DNA of 64,000 nucleotides from G965276765 sp965276825 (GCA_965276825.1 OZ255630.1:2976001-3040000), one strand, 5' to 3'. Shown: positions 8,412-17,483, numbered from the stretch's first letter. Made by a program: numbers and translations. Notes: a model not told the origin generated them from the letters alone.

Positions 8412-9344
8412 TTATGAAGGGCGTGACGTGTCCAAGGCGCGAGCCGCGATATCGACGAACAGTTCCGGGTGGATGTCTGGGTAACGGCCGTTTTGCAGGT
8501 TCTCCAACGCGGTGACGCCTGTGAGCATGAATAACTGGTAGGCGAGCATGACTCGGGCCATGGGATCGGGGTCGCTCTGGCGGATGTCTTCGATGGCCTG
8601 CCGCAGATCGTCGATCGTGCCCAAGCTTCGACGGGTGTAGCTGCGCCCGGTGGCAGCCTCGACGGCGTTCACCATGCGCCCGAACGACAACTGCTCGCCC
8701 GCTACCGCGAACTTGCCGACCGGCACGGCGGGATCCATTGCAGCCCGGGCAGTGTATCGGGCAGTGTCCTCGACGGTTGTGGCGTCGAAGGTCTCCTCGC
8801 CACTGCCCCAGAATGTAGCAGTGCGCGCTTCGTGGTCGAAGAAGGCGTCCACGAAGCCGTCCATGAGCGCCCCGTTGAGGATGTGGACGGCCTGGATCCC
8901 GGTACCAGCGATGATCTCGTCGGCGTCACGGCGCAGGTCGAACGAGGCGTGCTCGCCGGGAGGTGCCTTGAAGATGTCGAGGGCAAAATCGGACGGCAGG
9001 ATTCGTCGCACACCATTGTCCGCCGCGGCACGGGCGAGTGCAACCTGGCCGTTCACCACTACGTCTCGGCCACCCTGGATCGCGGACACCACGACGTCGA
9101 CCCCGGTCGTCGCGGTAACGAGGGAGTCCGGGTCCGCCAGATCGCCGGCGACAACTTGGGCACCCGCTGCGATCAAGCCATCCAACGCAGCTTCCTTGCC
9201 GGCATCCAGGGGCGGCTCCGGGCGCACCAGCAGCCGTAGCTGGACTTGCGGGAGGATGAGCAGCTGGGCGGCGATCCGACCGCCCAGCATGCCGGTGGCC
9301 CCGACCATCAGCACGGGCGTCGTTCTAGAGGGGGTATCGGTCAC
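8412..9344 (-). CDS. NmrA-like NAD(P)-binding oxidoreductase / isoflavone-reductase type
   Basis: A 310-residue protein. The N-terminus has the Rossmann dinucleotide motif MVGATGMLGGRIAAQLL, followed by a conserved sequence of NmrA/isoflavone reductase-like atypical SDRs (VVAGDLADPDSL, SAIQGG, RRILPSDFALDIF). The SDR catalytic Tyr-x-x-x-Lys is not evident, as is common in this subgroup, so it may be a reductase or an NAD(P)H sensor. It diverges from a TetR gene across 116 bp that holds a palindrome, which suggests repression by that TetR protein. The gene is intact. Confidence 0.85.
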   Translation of the reverse strand: MTDTPSRTTPVLMVGATGMLGGRIAAQLLILPQVQLRLLVRPEPPLDAGKEAALDGLIAAGAQVVAGDLADPDSLVTATTGVDVVVSAIQGGRDVVVNGQVALARAAADNGVRRILPSDFALDIFKAPPGEHASFDLRRDADEIIAGTGIQAVHILNGALMDGFVDAFFDHEARTATFWGSGEETFDATTVEDTARYTARAAMDPAVPVGKFAVAGEQLSFGRMVNAVEAATGRSYTRRSLGTIDDLRQAIEDIRQSDPDPMARVMLAYQLFMLTGVTALENLQNGRYPDIHPELFVDIAARALDTSRPS

Positions 9345-9380
9345 GGAAAGCTCCTGTGTGAGGTTCCATCCGAATCTAAC

Positions 9381-9396
9381 ATAAGTGGAGACTTAT
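9381..9396. promoter_or_regulatory. Probable TetR operator between nmrA-like gene and tetR gene
   Basis: ATAAGT-GGAG-ACTTAT is a perfect 6-bp inverted repeat with a 4-bp centre, in the divergent 116-bp intergenic region. Size and symmetry suit a TetR dimer. It lies 37 bp from the nmrA-like start and about 65 bp from the tetR start. Confidence 0.6.
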
Positions 9397-9460
9397 CTCA
9401 ACTTTGCTAGCAGTTCTCCATGTAGAGACGGGGAGCGCGGGCGGTGCCTAATCTCTGGGT

Positions 9461-10108
9461 ATGACCGGTAGCGATGGTCTGCGCGACCGACCGCTACGGC
9501 GGGACGCAGAACGAAACCGCCAGAAGATCCTCACCGCAGCCGCGAGCCTGATCGCTGAGCACGGCCTCGGCGTGAGCCACGATCAGATTGCCCGAGCTGC
9601 CGAGGTCGCCGTCGGCACGGTGTACCGCCGTTTCCCGGAGAAGTCGGACCTGATCGAAGCGCTCTTCAGCGAAGAGGTGGACTCGGTCGTCGCGTCAGCT
9701 CGCGCCGCCCTGGAGATCGCGGACCCGTGGCAGGCGCTGGTCACGTTCATGACCGAGATCCTGCACCTGCAAGCTGAGAACCGCGGCCTGAGCGAGCTCA
9801 GTACCGGCAGCACACATGGCCTCGCTCTCGCCACCCACGCCCGCACGCAAATCGCTCCTGTGGTCAGAGAACTCGTGTCGCGCGCCCACAAAGCCGGGGT
9901 GGTGCGCAGCGACGTCGTCGAGCAAGACCTCGGTTTGGTGCCCATCATGATCGGCGCGATCATCCACCGCGCCCGCGGCGTCGATCCCGAGCTATGGCGC
10001 CGGGCGCTGGCCATCGTGCTCGACGGTCTGCGCCCAGGGCACGAGAATCGATTGCCAGGCACCGCCCCCAGTAGCTCGCAACTCGCCCAAATCATCAGTA
10101 CCCGGTAG
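9461..10108 (+). CDS. TetR-family transcriptional regulator
   Basis: A 215-residue regulator. Residues 17-65 are a typical TetR DNA-binding domain: RNRQKILTAAASLIAEHG, then the helix-turn-helix HDQIARAAEVAVGTVYRRFP followed by EKSDLIEALF. The remainder is the helical ligand-binding domain. It is divergent from the NmrA-like gene with a palindromic site between them, so it most likely controls that gene and itself. The inducer is unknown. It is followed 65 bp later by the end of a convergent ATP-grasp gene. Confidence 0.92.
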   Translation: MTGSDGLRDRPLRRDAERNRQKILTAAASLIAEHGLGVSHDQIARAAEVAVGTVYRRFPEKSDLIEALFSEEVDSVVASARAALEIADPWQALVTFMTEILHLQAENRGLSELSTGSTHGLALATHARTQIAPVVRELVSRAHKAGVVRSDVVEQDLGLVPIMIGAIIHRARGVDPELWRRALAIVLDGLRPGHENRLPGTAPSSSQLAQIISTR

Positions 10109-10173
10109 CCCCCGCCGGACCCGGCAGCGTCCTGAGACGCGTGCAGGTAACGCGCGTGGAGCAGGTTGATCGT

Positions 10174-11019
10174 TCATGGGCGAAAAGCGTCGACGAGTCG
10201 GTCCAGGGCCTGCGGGCCTGCGAGCGGGAGGAACAGGGACGGCTCGGCCGTCTCCAATTCGAGCACGCAGAACTCTCCCCGACCGTCGCGGACGAGGTCG
10301 ACGCGAGCGTAGGTGGGGGTACCGAACCGTGCGGTGACGATGTCGATGGCGGCCTCTGCGACGTCGACCTGGGCGGGGTCGGGGTCGTGGGCTGCGAAGC
10401 GGTCACCGACCGACCTGATTCGCGGCAGCGTGACCTGCCTATTGGCCGCGTGGCTGTAGCGACCGTCGAAGAACACCAGCGGCCACTCACCCTCGAGTAC
10501 CACCGACGTCAGCAGCGGCTGCACGAGCACGGACCTGCCGTCGTGATGCAGACGCTGGACGTGCGCGTGGACGAGCTCTGCCTGGGTCTCGCTGTAGGAG
10601 GCGGCGTCCCTGGAGCCGGCCCCGACCGCAGGCTTGACGACCACACCACCCGGAGGCAGCTGAACGGCTGCCCCGTCTGGCTCGGCGAACGTCGTCGGCG
10701 TGATCGGCACCCCTGCGGCAGCGAGGTCCGCAAGATAGTGCTTGTCCAGACCCCACCGGATCAGGGACAGCGGGTTGCGCAGATCCGTCGCCCGGTCAAC
10801 GACCTCGAGCCAGTCCAGGAACTGAGGCAACCGCTCCGAGTAGTCCCACGTCGAGCGGACGACCACCCGGTCGTACGACGCCCAGTCCACTGCCGCGTCG
10901 TCCCAGTCCAGGACATCCACCGTAAGGCCTGCGGCTCTCAATGCACCCACGGCGAGCTGCTCGTCCTCGTCCCGACCACGGGCCTGCCTCGTCGTCACCC
11001 ATGCCAGCCGCGCACCCAC
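10174..11019 (-). CDS. ATP-grasp family protein (glutathione-synthetase/RimK-like ligase)
   Basis: A 281-residue protein. The N-terminal domain (LAWVTTRQARGRDEDEQLAV, DWDDAAVDW, VVVRSTWDYSERLPQFLDW) and the ATP-grasp core (GVVVKPAVGAGSRDAASY, QPLLTSVVLEGEWPLVFFDG, ARVDLVRD, FCVLELETAEPSLF) match the group of ATP-grasp proteins related to glutathione synthetase. Such enzymes join a carboxylate to an amine or thiol through an acylphosphate. It stands alone with no visible pathway partner. It abuts an IS remnant on its 5' side (11050), so its native upstream context may be lost. It has no frameshift. Confidence 0.8.
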   Translation of the reverse strand: MGARLAWVTTRQARGRDEDEQLAVGALRAAGLTVDVLDWDDAAVDWASYDRVVVRSTWDYSERLPQFLDWLEVVDRATDLRNPLSLIRWGLDKHYLADLAAAGVPITPTTFAEPDGAAVQLPPGGVVVKPAVGAGSRDAASYSETQAELVHAHVQRLHHDGRSVLVQPLLTSVVLEGEWPLVFFDGRYSHAANRQVTLPRIRSVGDRFAAHDPDPAQVDVAEAAIDIVTARFGTPTYARVDLVRDGRGEFCVLELETAEPSLFLPLAGPQALDRLVDAFRP

Positions 11020-11049
11020 CGTCAGAGGCTACACAGGCCCCTCACGCCG

Positions 11050-11460
11050 ATGGTCACCGCCGATGCGGGCGGCCCGAACGGGTACCGCAACAAACTGTGG
11101 AAGCTCGAGCTGGCCCAACTGGCCGCGGAGACCGGGCTGGCGATCACGGTCTGCCACTACCCGCCCGGCACATCGAAGTGGAACAAGATCGAGCATCGGA
11201 TGTTCTCGTTCATCACTAAGAACTGGCGGGGCAAGCCGCTCACCTCCTATCAGGTCATCGTCGACCTCGTCGCCTCCACCACCACCGACACCGGCCTACG
11301 AATCGCCGCCGAGTGGGATCAGAGCTACTACCCGACCGGCACCGAAGTCACCGACGCCCAGCTCGCCGCTCTTCCCCTCACCGGGCACGCCTGGCACCCA
11401 GACTGGAACTACCAACTGACCCCACCACGACCGCCCCGAAACACGACCACGTCCAAGTAA
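11050..11460 (+). pseudogene. ISAzo13-family transposase, C-terminal remnant
   Basis: About 136 codons in frame from 11050 read as the C-terminal third of an ISAzo13-type transposase: TADAGGPNGYRNKLWKLEL with the second Asp, then CHYPPGTSKWNKIEHRMF with the catalytic Glu, and NWRGKPLTSYQVIVDL. The N-terminal two thirds are absent; upstream lies the ATP-grasp gene on the other strand. No inverted-repeat ends are recognisable. A product from this fragment would be inactive. Confidence 0.85.
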
Positions 11461-11819
11461 TCATCTCGCACTTCCTTACGACCCTTCACCAACCGCCGGC
11501 CGGACGGCAAACTAGACGGTAGGCCTGCCGCGCCGCATCCGCTGAGGCTTCCTCCTCCGTCAGCAAAGGGCGAACGCATGCCTACTCGCAGCGTCAGAGC
11601 GGCCGCGTAAACCGCCGTCGGAGGCTTGGCCTCTCCGGCACCACCGGGCGACGGGGTGGGGCGCCAAGGCAGCGAGGGGGCAGATCTCGGCCTTCAGAGC
11701 CACCCCCGCAGGTCACCGGGCAGAAGTGATGTCCTCTACGACTCGAGCAACGGCCCGCGGCGAGGTAACCGCTCGCTGCGTCGATAGTGGCGGTAGCAGT
11801 CGTCGACGCCAGAAGCTCA
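11461..11819. other. Gene-free stretch
   Basis: I see no reading frame with convincing protein character on either strand between the ISAzo13 remnant and the tetR gene at 11820. It may hold residual flanking DNA from the lost transposase. Confidence 0.5.
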
Positions 11820-12467
11820 TCACGGCAGCACAGTTGCGGCGCCGGCGCCGGCGAAGTCGAGCACCTGGTCGATGAGGTCGAGGAGGTGGTCGCTCGACGG
11901 CGGCCGGTTGATGTCAACCTGGGAGACCTCGAGGAGCTCCCGCAGCCCGGCGGTGACCGCAACCGCTGCCAGCCTGGGGACTAGGGCGTCGGCCGGTTGG
12001 CCGAGGTCGTCGCCGACCCCGGCAGCGATGATCCGCTCGTACGGGAAATAGTCGGCGCGTGCCCGGCCGCGCAGCTCATCGTTAGCCATGATGAGCCGAG
12101 ATCTGAGCGTCCGCTGGTGCCAGACGCGCTCCTCGGTCGCGGGGTCGTTGTTGGTGACCTCGGCCATCGTGTCGACCATCCACGCTCGCACGGCCTGCAG
12201 CGTCGATTCGCCTGGCGGGCGCTGTGCGATCCTCGGCGCCAGGGTCTCCGGTGCGAAGCGGTCCTCGATCAGGTCGGCGAAAACCAGGTCTTCTTTGGTG
12301 GCGAAGTGCAACGTGACGGTGCGCATCGCCACGTCTGCCGCCTCGGCGATGGAGCTCAACGTCGTCTCGCGGTAGCCGTGCTCTGAGAAGAGTCGCAGGG
12401 CGGTGGCCTGGATACGGCTGCGAGTGTCGAGCTTCTTACGGGTCCTGCGGTCCGTCGTACTCGCCAC
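11820..12467 (-). CDS. TetR-family transcriptional regulator
   Basis: A 215-residue TetR protein: TRSRIQATALRLFSEHGYRETTLSSIAEAADVAMRTV in pieces gives helix 1, then the helix-turn-helix, then TLHFATKEDLVFADL. The C-terminal ligand domain is of normal length. It diverges from a SnoaL-like gene over 93 bp containing a 12-bp perfect palindrome, so autoregulation together with control of that gene is likely. The ligand is not known. Confidence 0.9.
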   Translation of the reverse strand: MASTTDRRTRKKLDTRSRIQATALRLFSEHGYRETTLSSIAEAADVAMRTVTLHFATKEDLVFADLIEDRFAPETLAPRIAQRPPGESTLQAVRAWMVDTMAEVTNNDPATEERVWHQRTLRSRLIMANDELRGRARADYFPYERIIAAGVGDDLGQPADALVPRLAAVAVTAGLRELLEVSQVDINRPPSSDHLLDLIDQVLDFAGAGAATVLP

Positions 12468-12513
12468 GCCTTCAGCATAACCTGCAGTACCATCCAGGCA
12501 TGAATACTAAGTC

Positions 12514-12525
12514 AGCATCGATGCT
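12514..12525. promoter_or_regulatory. Palindromic operator candidate between tetR and SnoaL-like gene
   Basis: AGCATCGATGCT is a perfect 12-bp palindrome in the divergent intergenic region, 47 bp before the tetR start and 36 bp before the SnoaL-like start. A TetR dimer could cover both promoters from here. Confidence 0.55.
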
Positions 12526-12560
12526 AACCTAGTAGCTCCGCACCTAGAACGGAGCCATTC

Positions 12561-13004
12561 ATGACCGAGACCAGCAGCAACCGGGAGAACATCGTTCGCG
12601 GACTTGTCGGCATCGGTGAGCGTGGGATCGGCACCGAGGATGACGCCGCCCTCGATGCCTACTTCGCCGACGACTTCGTCTTCCACGGCCCTGACGGGGA
12701 TGCGGACCTCGCGGCGCTCAAGGCCCTCTGGGGCGCCATGCGCGAGGCTTTCACGGGCTTCACCGTGACCCGCGGACACATCGTCGTCGAGGGCGACTTC
12801 GTCGCGGCCCAGACGACGATGGCCGGGACCTTCGACCGGGAGTTCACCCAGTCACCCGTCGGGCCACTGCCGCCGACCGGCCGCCCGTTCGCCCTTCACC
12901 TCCTCAACATCTTCCGTTACGACCGGACCGGTCGGCTCGCCGAGGAGTGGGCCCGATACGACAACAGGGACCTCCTCCGCCAGCTCGGCGTCGCCGCCTC
13001 GTGA
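12561..13004 (+). CDS. SnoaL-like / NTF2-fold polyketide-cyclase-type protein
   Basis: A 147-residue protein starting at an ATG with GGAG upstream. It has the SnoaL-like pattern: an N-terminal helix, then DAYFADDFVFHGPDGDADL, LWGAMREAFTGFTVT, VVEGDFVAAQTTMAGTF, and IFRYDRTGRLAEEW. The fold covers polyketide cyclases, hydrolases and isomerases; the reaction here cannot be named. It is divergently transcribed from a TetR regulator. It ends 58 bp before the broken end of an ABC permease gene, so a deletion junction lies directly downstream. Confidence 0.8.
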   Translation: MTETSSNRENIVRGLVGIGERGIGTEDDAALDAYFADDFVFHGPDGDADLAALKALWGAMREAFTGFTVTRGHIVVEGDFVAAQTTMAGTFDREFTQSPVGPLPPTGRPFALHLLNIFRYDRTGRLAEEWARYDNRDLLRQLGVAAS

Positions 13005-13061
13005 CATAGCGCCGGCCATCTCCACCAAGAACTCCTCAAACGACGTGCAAATGCGCCAAAG

Positions 13062-13445
13062 CTAGGTGCGCACGACGCTGCGGCCGAGGAACCTCCGGTC
13101 GAGCAGCAGGGCGAAGGCCAGGCCGAGGAGCATGGCGATGACGACGGTGAGCGCCGTCATCTCGACCGTCGTGAGCAGCGCCTGGCGGAACGACGCGTTG
13201 GTGAAGATCAGCCGGTAGTTGCCGAGCCCGATGAAGTGCTTGTTGGCCGGGGTCAGCAGGTTCCAGCTCTGGAGGCTGTACCAGATCGTGAGCACGAACG
13301 GGATCTGGGTGACGACGATGGTGTAGAGGACCGCCGGCAGGATCGGCAGTCGCCGGCTCCACCTTTGGCGTCGCCGGGACTGCCGGCCCGGCCCCGCAGG
13401 GGGTGTCGGAGCCGGGCCGGTGGTGACCGTCGCGACCGCAGTCAC
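13062..13445 (-). pseudogene. Sugar ABC transporter permease (MalF-type), truncated after N-terminal third
   Basis: From the GTG at 13445 the first 127 residues match the start of sugar/polyol ABC permeases: an Arg-rich N-terminus, first helix (LPILPAVLYTIVVTQIPF), SLQSWNLL, FIGLGNYRLIFTN, and second helix (MTALTVVIAMLLGLAFALL). After GRSVVRT a TAG ends it at 13062, where normal members continue to about 290-310 residues with the EAA loop. The 3' two thirds and any second permease gene are missing. It follows the binding-protein gene by 25 bp as expected for the operon. Confidence 0.85.
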
Positions 13446-13470
13446 GACGGCGTGGTGGCGCCGGGGCCGG

Positions 13471-14862
13471 TCACTGCTGCTGACCGACGGGGACGGCGTC
13501 TTGCTGCCCGGTCTTCAGCGCCTGGCTCACCGACTCGGTGCCGGCGATGGCGCCGGAGATCTGCTGGGAGACCTGGTCGCCGAGCGACTCGAACTGCGGG
13601 ATGTCGACGAACTGCACGCCGGTGTAGGGCACCGGCTGCACGGTCGGGTGGGCCGGATCCGCGCTGTTGATCGAGCTCAGCGTGATCCCGGCATAGGCCT
13701 TGGCCGCGGTGGCGTACTTGGCCACGCCGTAGGTGGAGGTGCGGCTCCCGGGCGGCAGCTGGGAGAAGCCGAGCTTCTGGCCGACGAGGTCGATGTAGCC
13801 CTTGGACGTGGCCCAGTCGACGAACTTCCACGCCGCGCCCTGGTGGGCCGAGTTGGCCGGGATGCCGAGCGACCACGTGTAGAGCCAGCCCGACGACTTG
13901 GTGACCGCGGTCGGCGCGTACGCGTAGCCGGTGTCGGCGAAGACCGAGGGCGACGCCGCCTCGATCGACGAGGCCGCCACCGTCGAGTCGTACCACATGG
14001 CGCACTTGCTCTGGCTGTAGTCGGTGAGCAGCTCGGTGAACCCCGCGCTGGCCGCGCCGGGCTCGCCGTCCTTGCGGACCAGGTTCACGTAGAAGTCGAC
14101 CGCCTTGGTGAACGCCGGGGAGGTGAGCTGGGGCTGCCACTTGGGGTTGAACCACTCCCCGCCGTAGGTGTTGATCACCGTGTCGAGGGTCGCCAGGTTC
14201 TCGCCCCAACCCTCCTGGCCGCGCAGGCAGATGCCGGCCGTCTGGCCCGGCTTGTCGAGCTTGGCCGCAGCCGCCGCCACCTGCGTCCACGTCGGATGGA
14301 CCGGGAGGGTGATCCCCGCCTTGGCCAGCAAGCTCTTGCGGTAGTAGAGCATCGACGACTCCCCGTAGAACGGGACCGAGTACAGGCCGCCCTTGTACGA
14401 CAACGAGGTCCGGATCGGGGCCAGGAGGTCGCTCGGGGCGTAGGAGGGGTCGCTGCCGATGAACTTCGACGACGACAAGTTGTCGAGCCAGCCGTTCTTG
14501 GCCCAGATCGGCGTCTCGTAGTTGCTGACCATCACCACGTCGTAGAGCCCGCTGCCGGTAGCCACGTCCTTCTGGATCTGGGCCCGCTCCTCGTTCTCGG
14601 GGAGGGTGTCGAACTTGACCGTGATGCCCTTGTGCTCGGCCTCGAAGACGTGCACCAGCTGCTCCATCTGCTGCATCTGCGGGTTGGCCACGACCGCCAC
14701 GGTCACCGTGCCGGTGGAGCCACCCTTGGACGACGCGCTCGACCCGCCTCCTGCGCCGCACGCCGCGGCGATCAGCGAGACACCGACGGCGCCGGCCACG
14801 ACGTGGAGCCGCCTTGGGCCCTTCCGACCCCACCGAAGACGAGACGTGCCGTTGACCGACAT
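13471..14862 (-). CDS. Sugar/polyol ABC transporter substrate-binding lipoprotein
   Basis: This is a 463-residue protein. I chose the ATG at 14862, preceded by GGGGGGAAC, because it opens a lipoprotein signal peptide: a basic start, a hydrophobic run (VVAGAVGVSLIAAAC) and a lipobox Cys. The mature part is a family-1 extracellular solute-binding protein (FEAEHKGITVKFDTLP, GSGLYDVVMVSNYE, PFYGESSMLYYRKSLL, MWYDSTVAASSIEA), closest in style to sorbitol/mannitol binders. It sits in a run with a Zn dehydrogenase and DeoR regulator, and the permease downstream is broken. Binding may be intact but transport through this operon is not. Confidence 0.88.
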   Translation of the reverse strand: MSVNGTSRLRWGRKGPRRLHVVAGAVGVSLIAAACGAGGGSSASSKGGSTGTVTVAVVANPQMQQMEQLVHVFEAEHKGITVKFDTLPENEERAQIQKDVATGSGLYDVVMVSNYETPIWAKNGWLDNLSSSKFIGSDPSYAPSDLLAPIRTSLSYKGGLYSVPFYGESSMLYYRKSLLAKAGITLPVHPTWTQVAAAAAKLDKPGQTAGICLRGQEGWGENLATLDTVINTYGGEWFNPKWQPQLTSPAFTKAVDFYVNLVRKDGEPGAASAGFTELLTDYSQSKCAMWYDSTVAASSIEAASPSVFADTGYAYAPTAVTKSSGWLYTWSLGIPANSAHQGAAWKFVDWATSKGYIDLVGQKLGFSQLPPGSRTSTYGVAKYATAAKAYAGITLSSINSADPAHPTVQPVPYTGVQFVDIPQFESLGDQVSQQISGAIAGTESVSQALKTGQQDAVPVGQQQ

Positions 14863-15081
14863 GATGTTCCCCCCTGCTGCTCTGGTGACGCGATCCGCCG
14901 GTTCCGCAACCAGCTCCGAGCCGATGCTAGGAACGGCCCCGCCGGGGCGCCAGGGGTGCGGCCGGAGGAATCCCGCCCGTTTGTGCCCGGTGTCCACCGC
15001 CGCTTCCACCTAGACTGGTCAACGACCGCCACGACCCGCGCCCGAACCATCCCACTCGATGTGCCCGATCCGTGCCCGATG

Positions 15082-15871
15082 TTAGACCCGGATGACCGTC
15101 GGCCCGACCAGCTGGTAGCGCTGGGCCCTCCGCTCCGGAAAGTCCAGTGTCGGTGATCACCGTGTCGAAATCCTTAACCTCCGCGAAGCGGCAGAAGGTG
15201 GCCACGCCGAACCTGACGTGGGCACCGACGAAGATCCGCCGTCGCGAAACCCGCACCGCGGCCGCCTTGACGTCCGCGACCTGCGGGTCCGGCGTGGTCA
15301 GACCCTCGGCCCTCGAAATCCCGTTGGCACCCAGGAACGCCACGTCGATGACGAACTGCGCCAGCATTGCGGTGGCCCAGTGGTCGACTGCAGCGAGGGT
15401 CTTTGCCCGCATGCGGCCGCCCACCATGATCACCGTCGTGGATCGCCGCGGCGCGAGGAGCACGGCGACGGAAAGGGAAGCGGTGACGACGGTCAGCTCC
15501 CGGTCGGCGGGCAGCTCCCGGGCGACCATCTCAGGGAGGGAGCCCTCGTCCACGAAGACCGTCTCGGCGTCGTCCAGGTGACGAGCCGCCTCGGCGGCGA
15601 TCCTGCGCTTCTCGGCCAGGTGCGCTGTCTGGCGTTGCGTGAGGTCACTCTCGAAACCGCGACTGTCAACGGGAAACGCCACGCCGTACTCGCGGCGCAG
15701 GAGGCGGTGCTCCTGGAGGACGTTGAGGTCGCGGCGCACCGTCTCCACCGACACCGAGAGGGCCTCGGCGCCCGCCGCCACCTCGATGCGGCCGGCCTCC
15801 CGGACCAGGGCCAGCAGCCGGCGACGCCGCTCGGAAGCGGCGATGCCGGCGGCCGCCGGTGCCCTTCTCAT
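15082..15871 (-). pseudogene. DeoR-family sugar regulator with a C-terminal frameshift
   Basis: The ATG at 15871 opens a DeoR protein: SERRRRLLALVREAGRIEV, HTH VSVETVRRDLNVLQEH, then the sugar-phosphate sensor (VFVDEGSLPEMVA, TVIMVGGRMRAKTL, AFLGANGISRAEGLTTPD). Near the end, the GGGCCC run around 15123-15128 has one base too many. Without it the chain would finish AEAQRYQLVGPTVIRV at a TAA at 15082-15084; the span is 790 bases, one over a multiple of three. As written, the frame runs on to 14927 and adds about 65 unrelated residues. The DNA-binding part is unaffected, so partial function is possible. It starts 4 bp after the dehydrogenase stop. Confidence 0.85.
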
Positions 15872-15875
15872 TTGG

Positions 15876-16907
15876 TCACTCCTCCTGGGGCCTGACGATC
15901 GCCTTGACGATGGTCGGGTCGTGCCGGGCGGCGCGCAGCGCATCGGCGGCTGCCGACAAGGGGTAGTGGGCGTCGATCAGCTGTTCGAGCCTCACGGCTC
16001 CTCGGGCCACCAGGGCGATCGCGGACGGGTAGGTGTGCGCGTAGCGGAAGGTGCCGGTGAGGCTGAGCTCCCGGTTCTGCACGATCGCCAGCGGAAACCG
16101 CGCTTCCTCGGATGGTCCCATGCCGACCAGGACCGCCCGGCCGGCGGGCCGCAGCGCCCGAAGGCCGTCGCCGAGCACCGATTCCACTCCGGTGCACTCG
16201 AGCAGCACGTCGGCCTCGAGCCCCAGATCGCCCATGCTCGCCGACCCCACATCCTCGGCATGGGTGGCCCCCAGCAGCCTGGCGCGCTCCAGGCGGGCAG
16301 GGACCCGGTCCACCACGGTCACCTCGGAGGCACCGCAGGCGAGAGCGACTTGCATGGCCACCAGCCCGATGGCGCCCGCCCCCGTGACCAAGACTCGGTC
16401 CCCCATGCCGACATTCGCCTTCCGGCACGCCCAGAGCCCAACCGACAGGGGTTCGATGAGGGCCCCGACGTCGTCGGAGACGCCGTCGGGCAGCAGATGC
16501 ACGACGTCTTCGTGACTCAGCAGCAACCGCGTGAGCGCCCCGTCGACAGGTGGTGTGGCCAAGAAGCGGATGGCGGGGCACAGGTTGTAGCGGCCCGTTC
16601 GGCACTGCTCGCAGTGGCCGCACGGGATGCCGGGCTCGATCGCCACCCGATCTCCGACGCCGACCCTGCGGACGTCGGACCCGATGGCGTCGACCACCCC
16701 GCTGGCCTCGTGACCGAGGACGAGCGGACCCGACACCACGAACGACCCGATCCTGCCCTCCTCGAAGTAGTGCACGTCGGACCCGCACACGCCGACCGAG
16801 CGCACCTCCACCACGACCTGAGCTCCGCTAGGCCGGGGCACCGGCACGGGCCGCATCTCGATGCGTCCCCGACCGGCGAGAACGGCGGCGACGTTGGAGC
16901 CGGTCAT
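15876..16907 (-). CDS. Zinc-dependent medium-chain dehydrogenase, sorbitol/xylitol dehydrogenase type
   Basis: A 343-residue enzyme starting at the ATG at 16907. It has the catalytic zinc set (VGVCGSDVHYFEEGRIG, LVLGHEASGVV), the structural zinc cysteines (CGHCEQCRTGRYNLCP), and a Rossmann motif (VLVTGAGAIGLVAMQVAL). CGSDVHYFEEGRIG is typical of polyol dehydrogenases such as sorbitol and xylitol dehydrogenase, which oxidise a polyol to a ketose with NAD+. It is the first gene of a polyol-type operon with the DeoR regulator and an ABC binding protein. The substrate is inferred, not shown. Confidence 0.88.
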   Translation of the reverse strand: MTGSNVAAVLAGRGRIEMRPVPVPRPSGAQVVVEVRSVGVCGSDVHYFEEGRIGSFVVSGPLVLGHEASGVVDAIGSDVRRVGVGDRVAIEPGIPCGHCEQCRTGRYNLCPAIRFLATPPVDGALTRLLLSHEDVVHLLPDGVSDDVGALIEPLSVGLWACRKANVGMGDRVLVTGAGAIGLVAMQVALACGASEVTVVDRVPARLERARLLGATHAEDVGSASMGDLGLEADVLLECTGVESVLGDGLRALRPAGRAVLVGMGPSEEARFPLAIVQNRELSLTGTFRYAHTYPSAIALVARGAVRLEQLIDAHYPLSAAADALRAARHDPTIVKAIVRPQEE

Positions 16908-17483
16908 GGCGCCGGTATGGCGTTGGGCTCGTTCACGGCTCCTGCCCGTCGGGGTCGCCAGCCCCAAAGACGGAGGCCGGTCGTGCGAAATGAGGTTTCG
17001 GATGGACTTGGCATCCGCTACTCCTTGACTGGGCCCTTGGCGCCCGCTCACGGGCTCAACCCGACGAGCATCTGTCTAGCGGGTCGGCAGAGGGCAACGA
17101 AACCGGCGTCGGTCAGGTGGGGCGGGAGCTGGACGCGATTGCGGCCGGCTGCTTCGGCGACGAAAGTGAGCTCGCCGGCTCGGCCGATCAGTGCCACACC
17201 AGCCTCTCGTGGTCAACGGACGACGAGTGGCAGGGCGGCGGTCCATGTCACGCCGTGCTGACCGTCCGGTCCCATTGTCGCAAGTCTTCGCGCACCTCGT
17301 CTCGACCACACAGGCCGGACAAGTGGCGTCACCGTTTACGGGTCCCATAAGCGGGACGTCACCCCGGTCCGCCGTTGTGCCGTGCTTCGAGCCCGGAACG
17401 TGCAACAGTAAGCGGCAAATGGCGCGGATTCGCAGCGCTATCTGGCTCCAGTAACCGTGCCCCACACGGACCCTTAGCTAGCT
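16908..17483. other. Gene-poor stretch upstream of the polyol operon
   Basis: This 576-bp stretch should contain the operon promoter. On the minus strand a short open segment about 17060-17230 reads with protein-like composition (LTFVAEAAGRNRVQLPPHL), but it has no start and no family I recognise. It may be another gene fragment cut by the IS at 17484. Otherwise nothing is evident. Confidence 0.4.
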
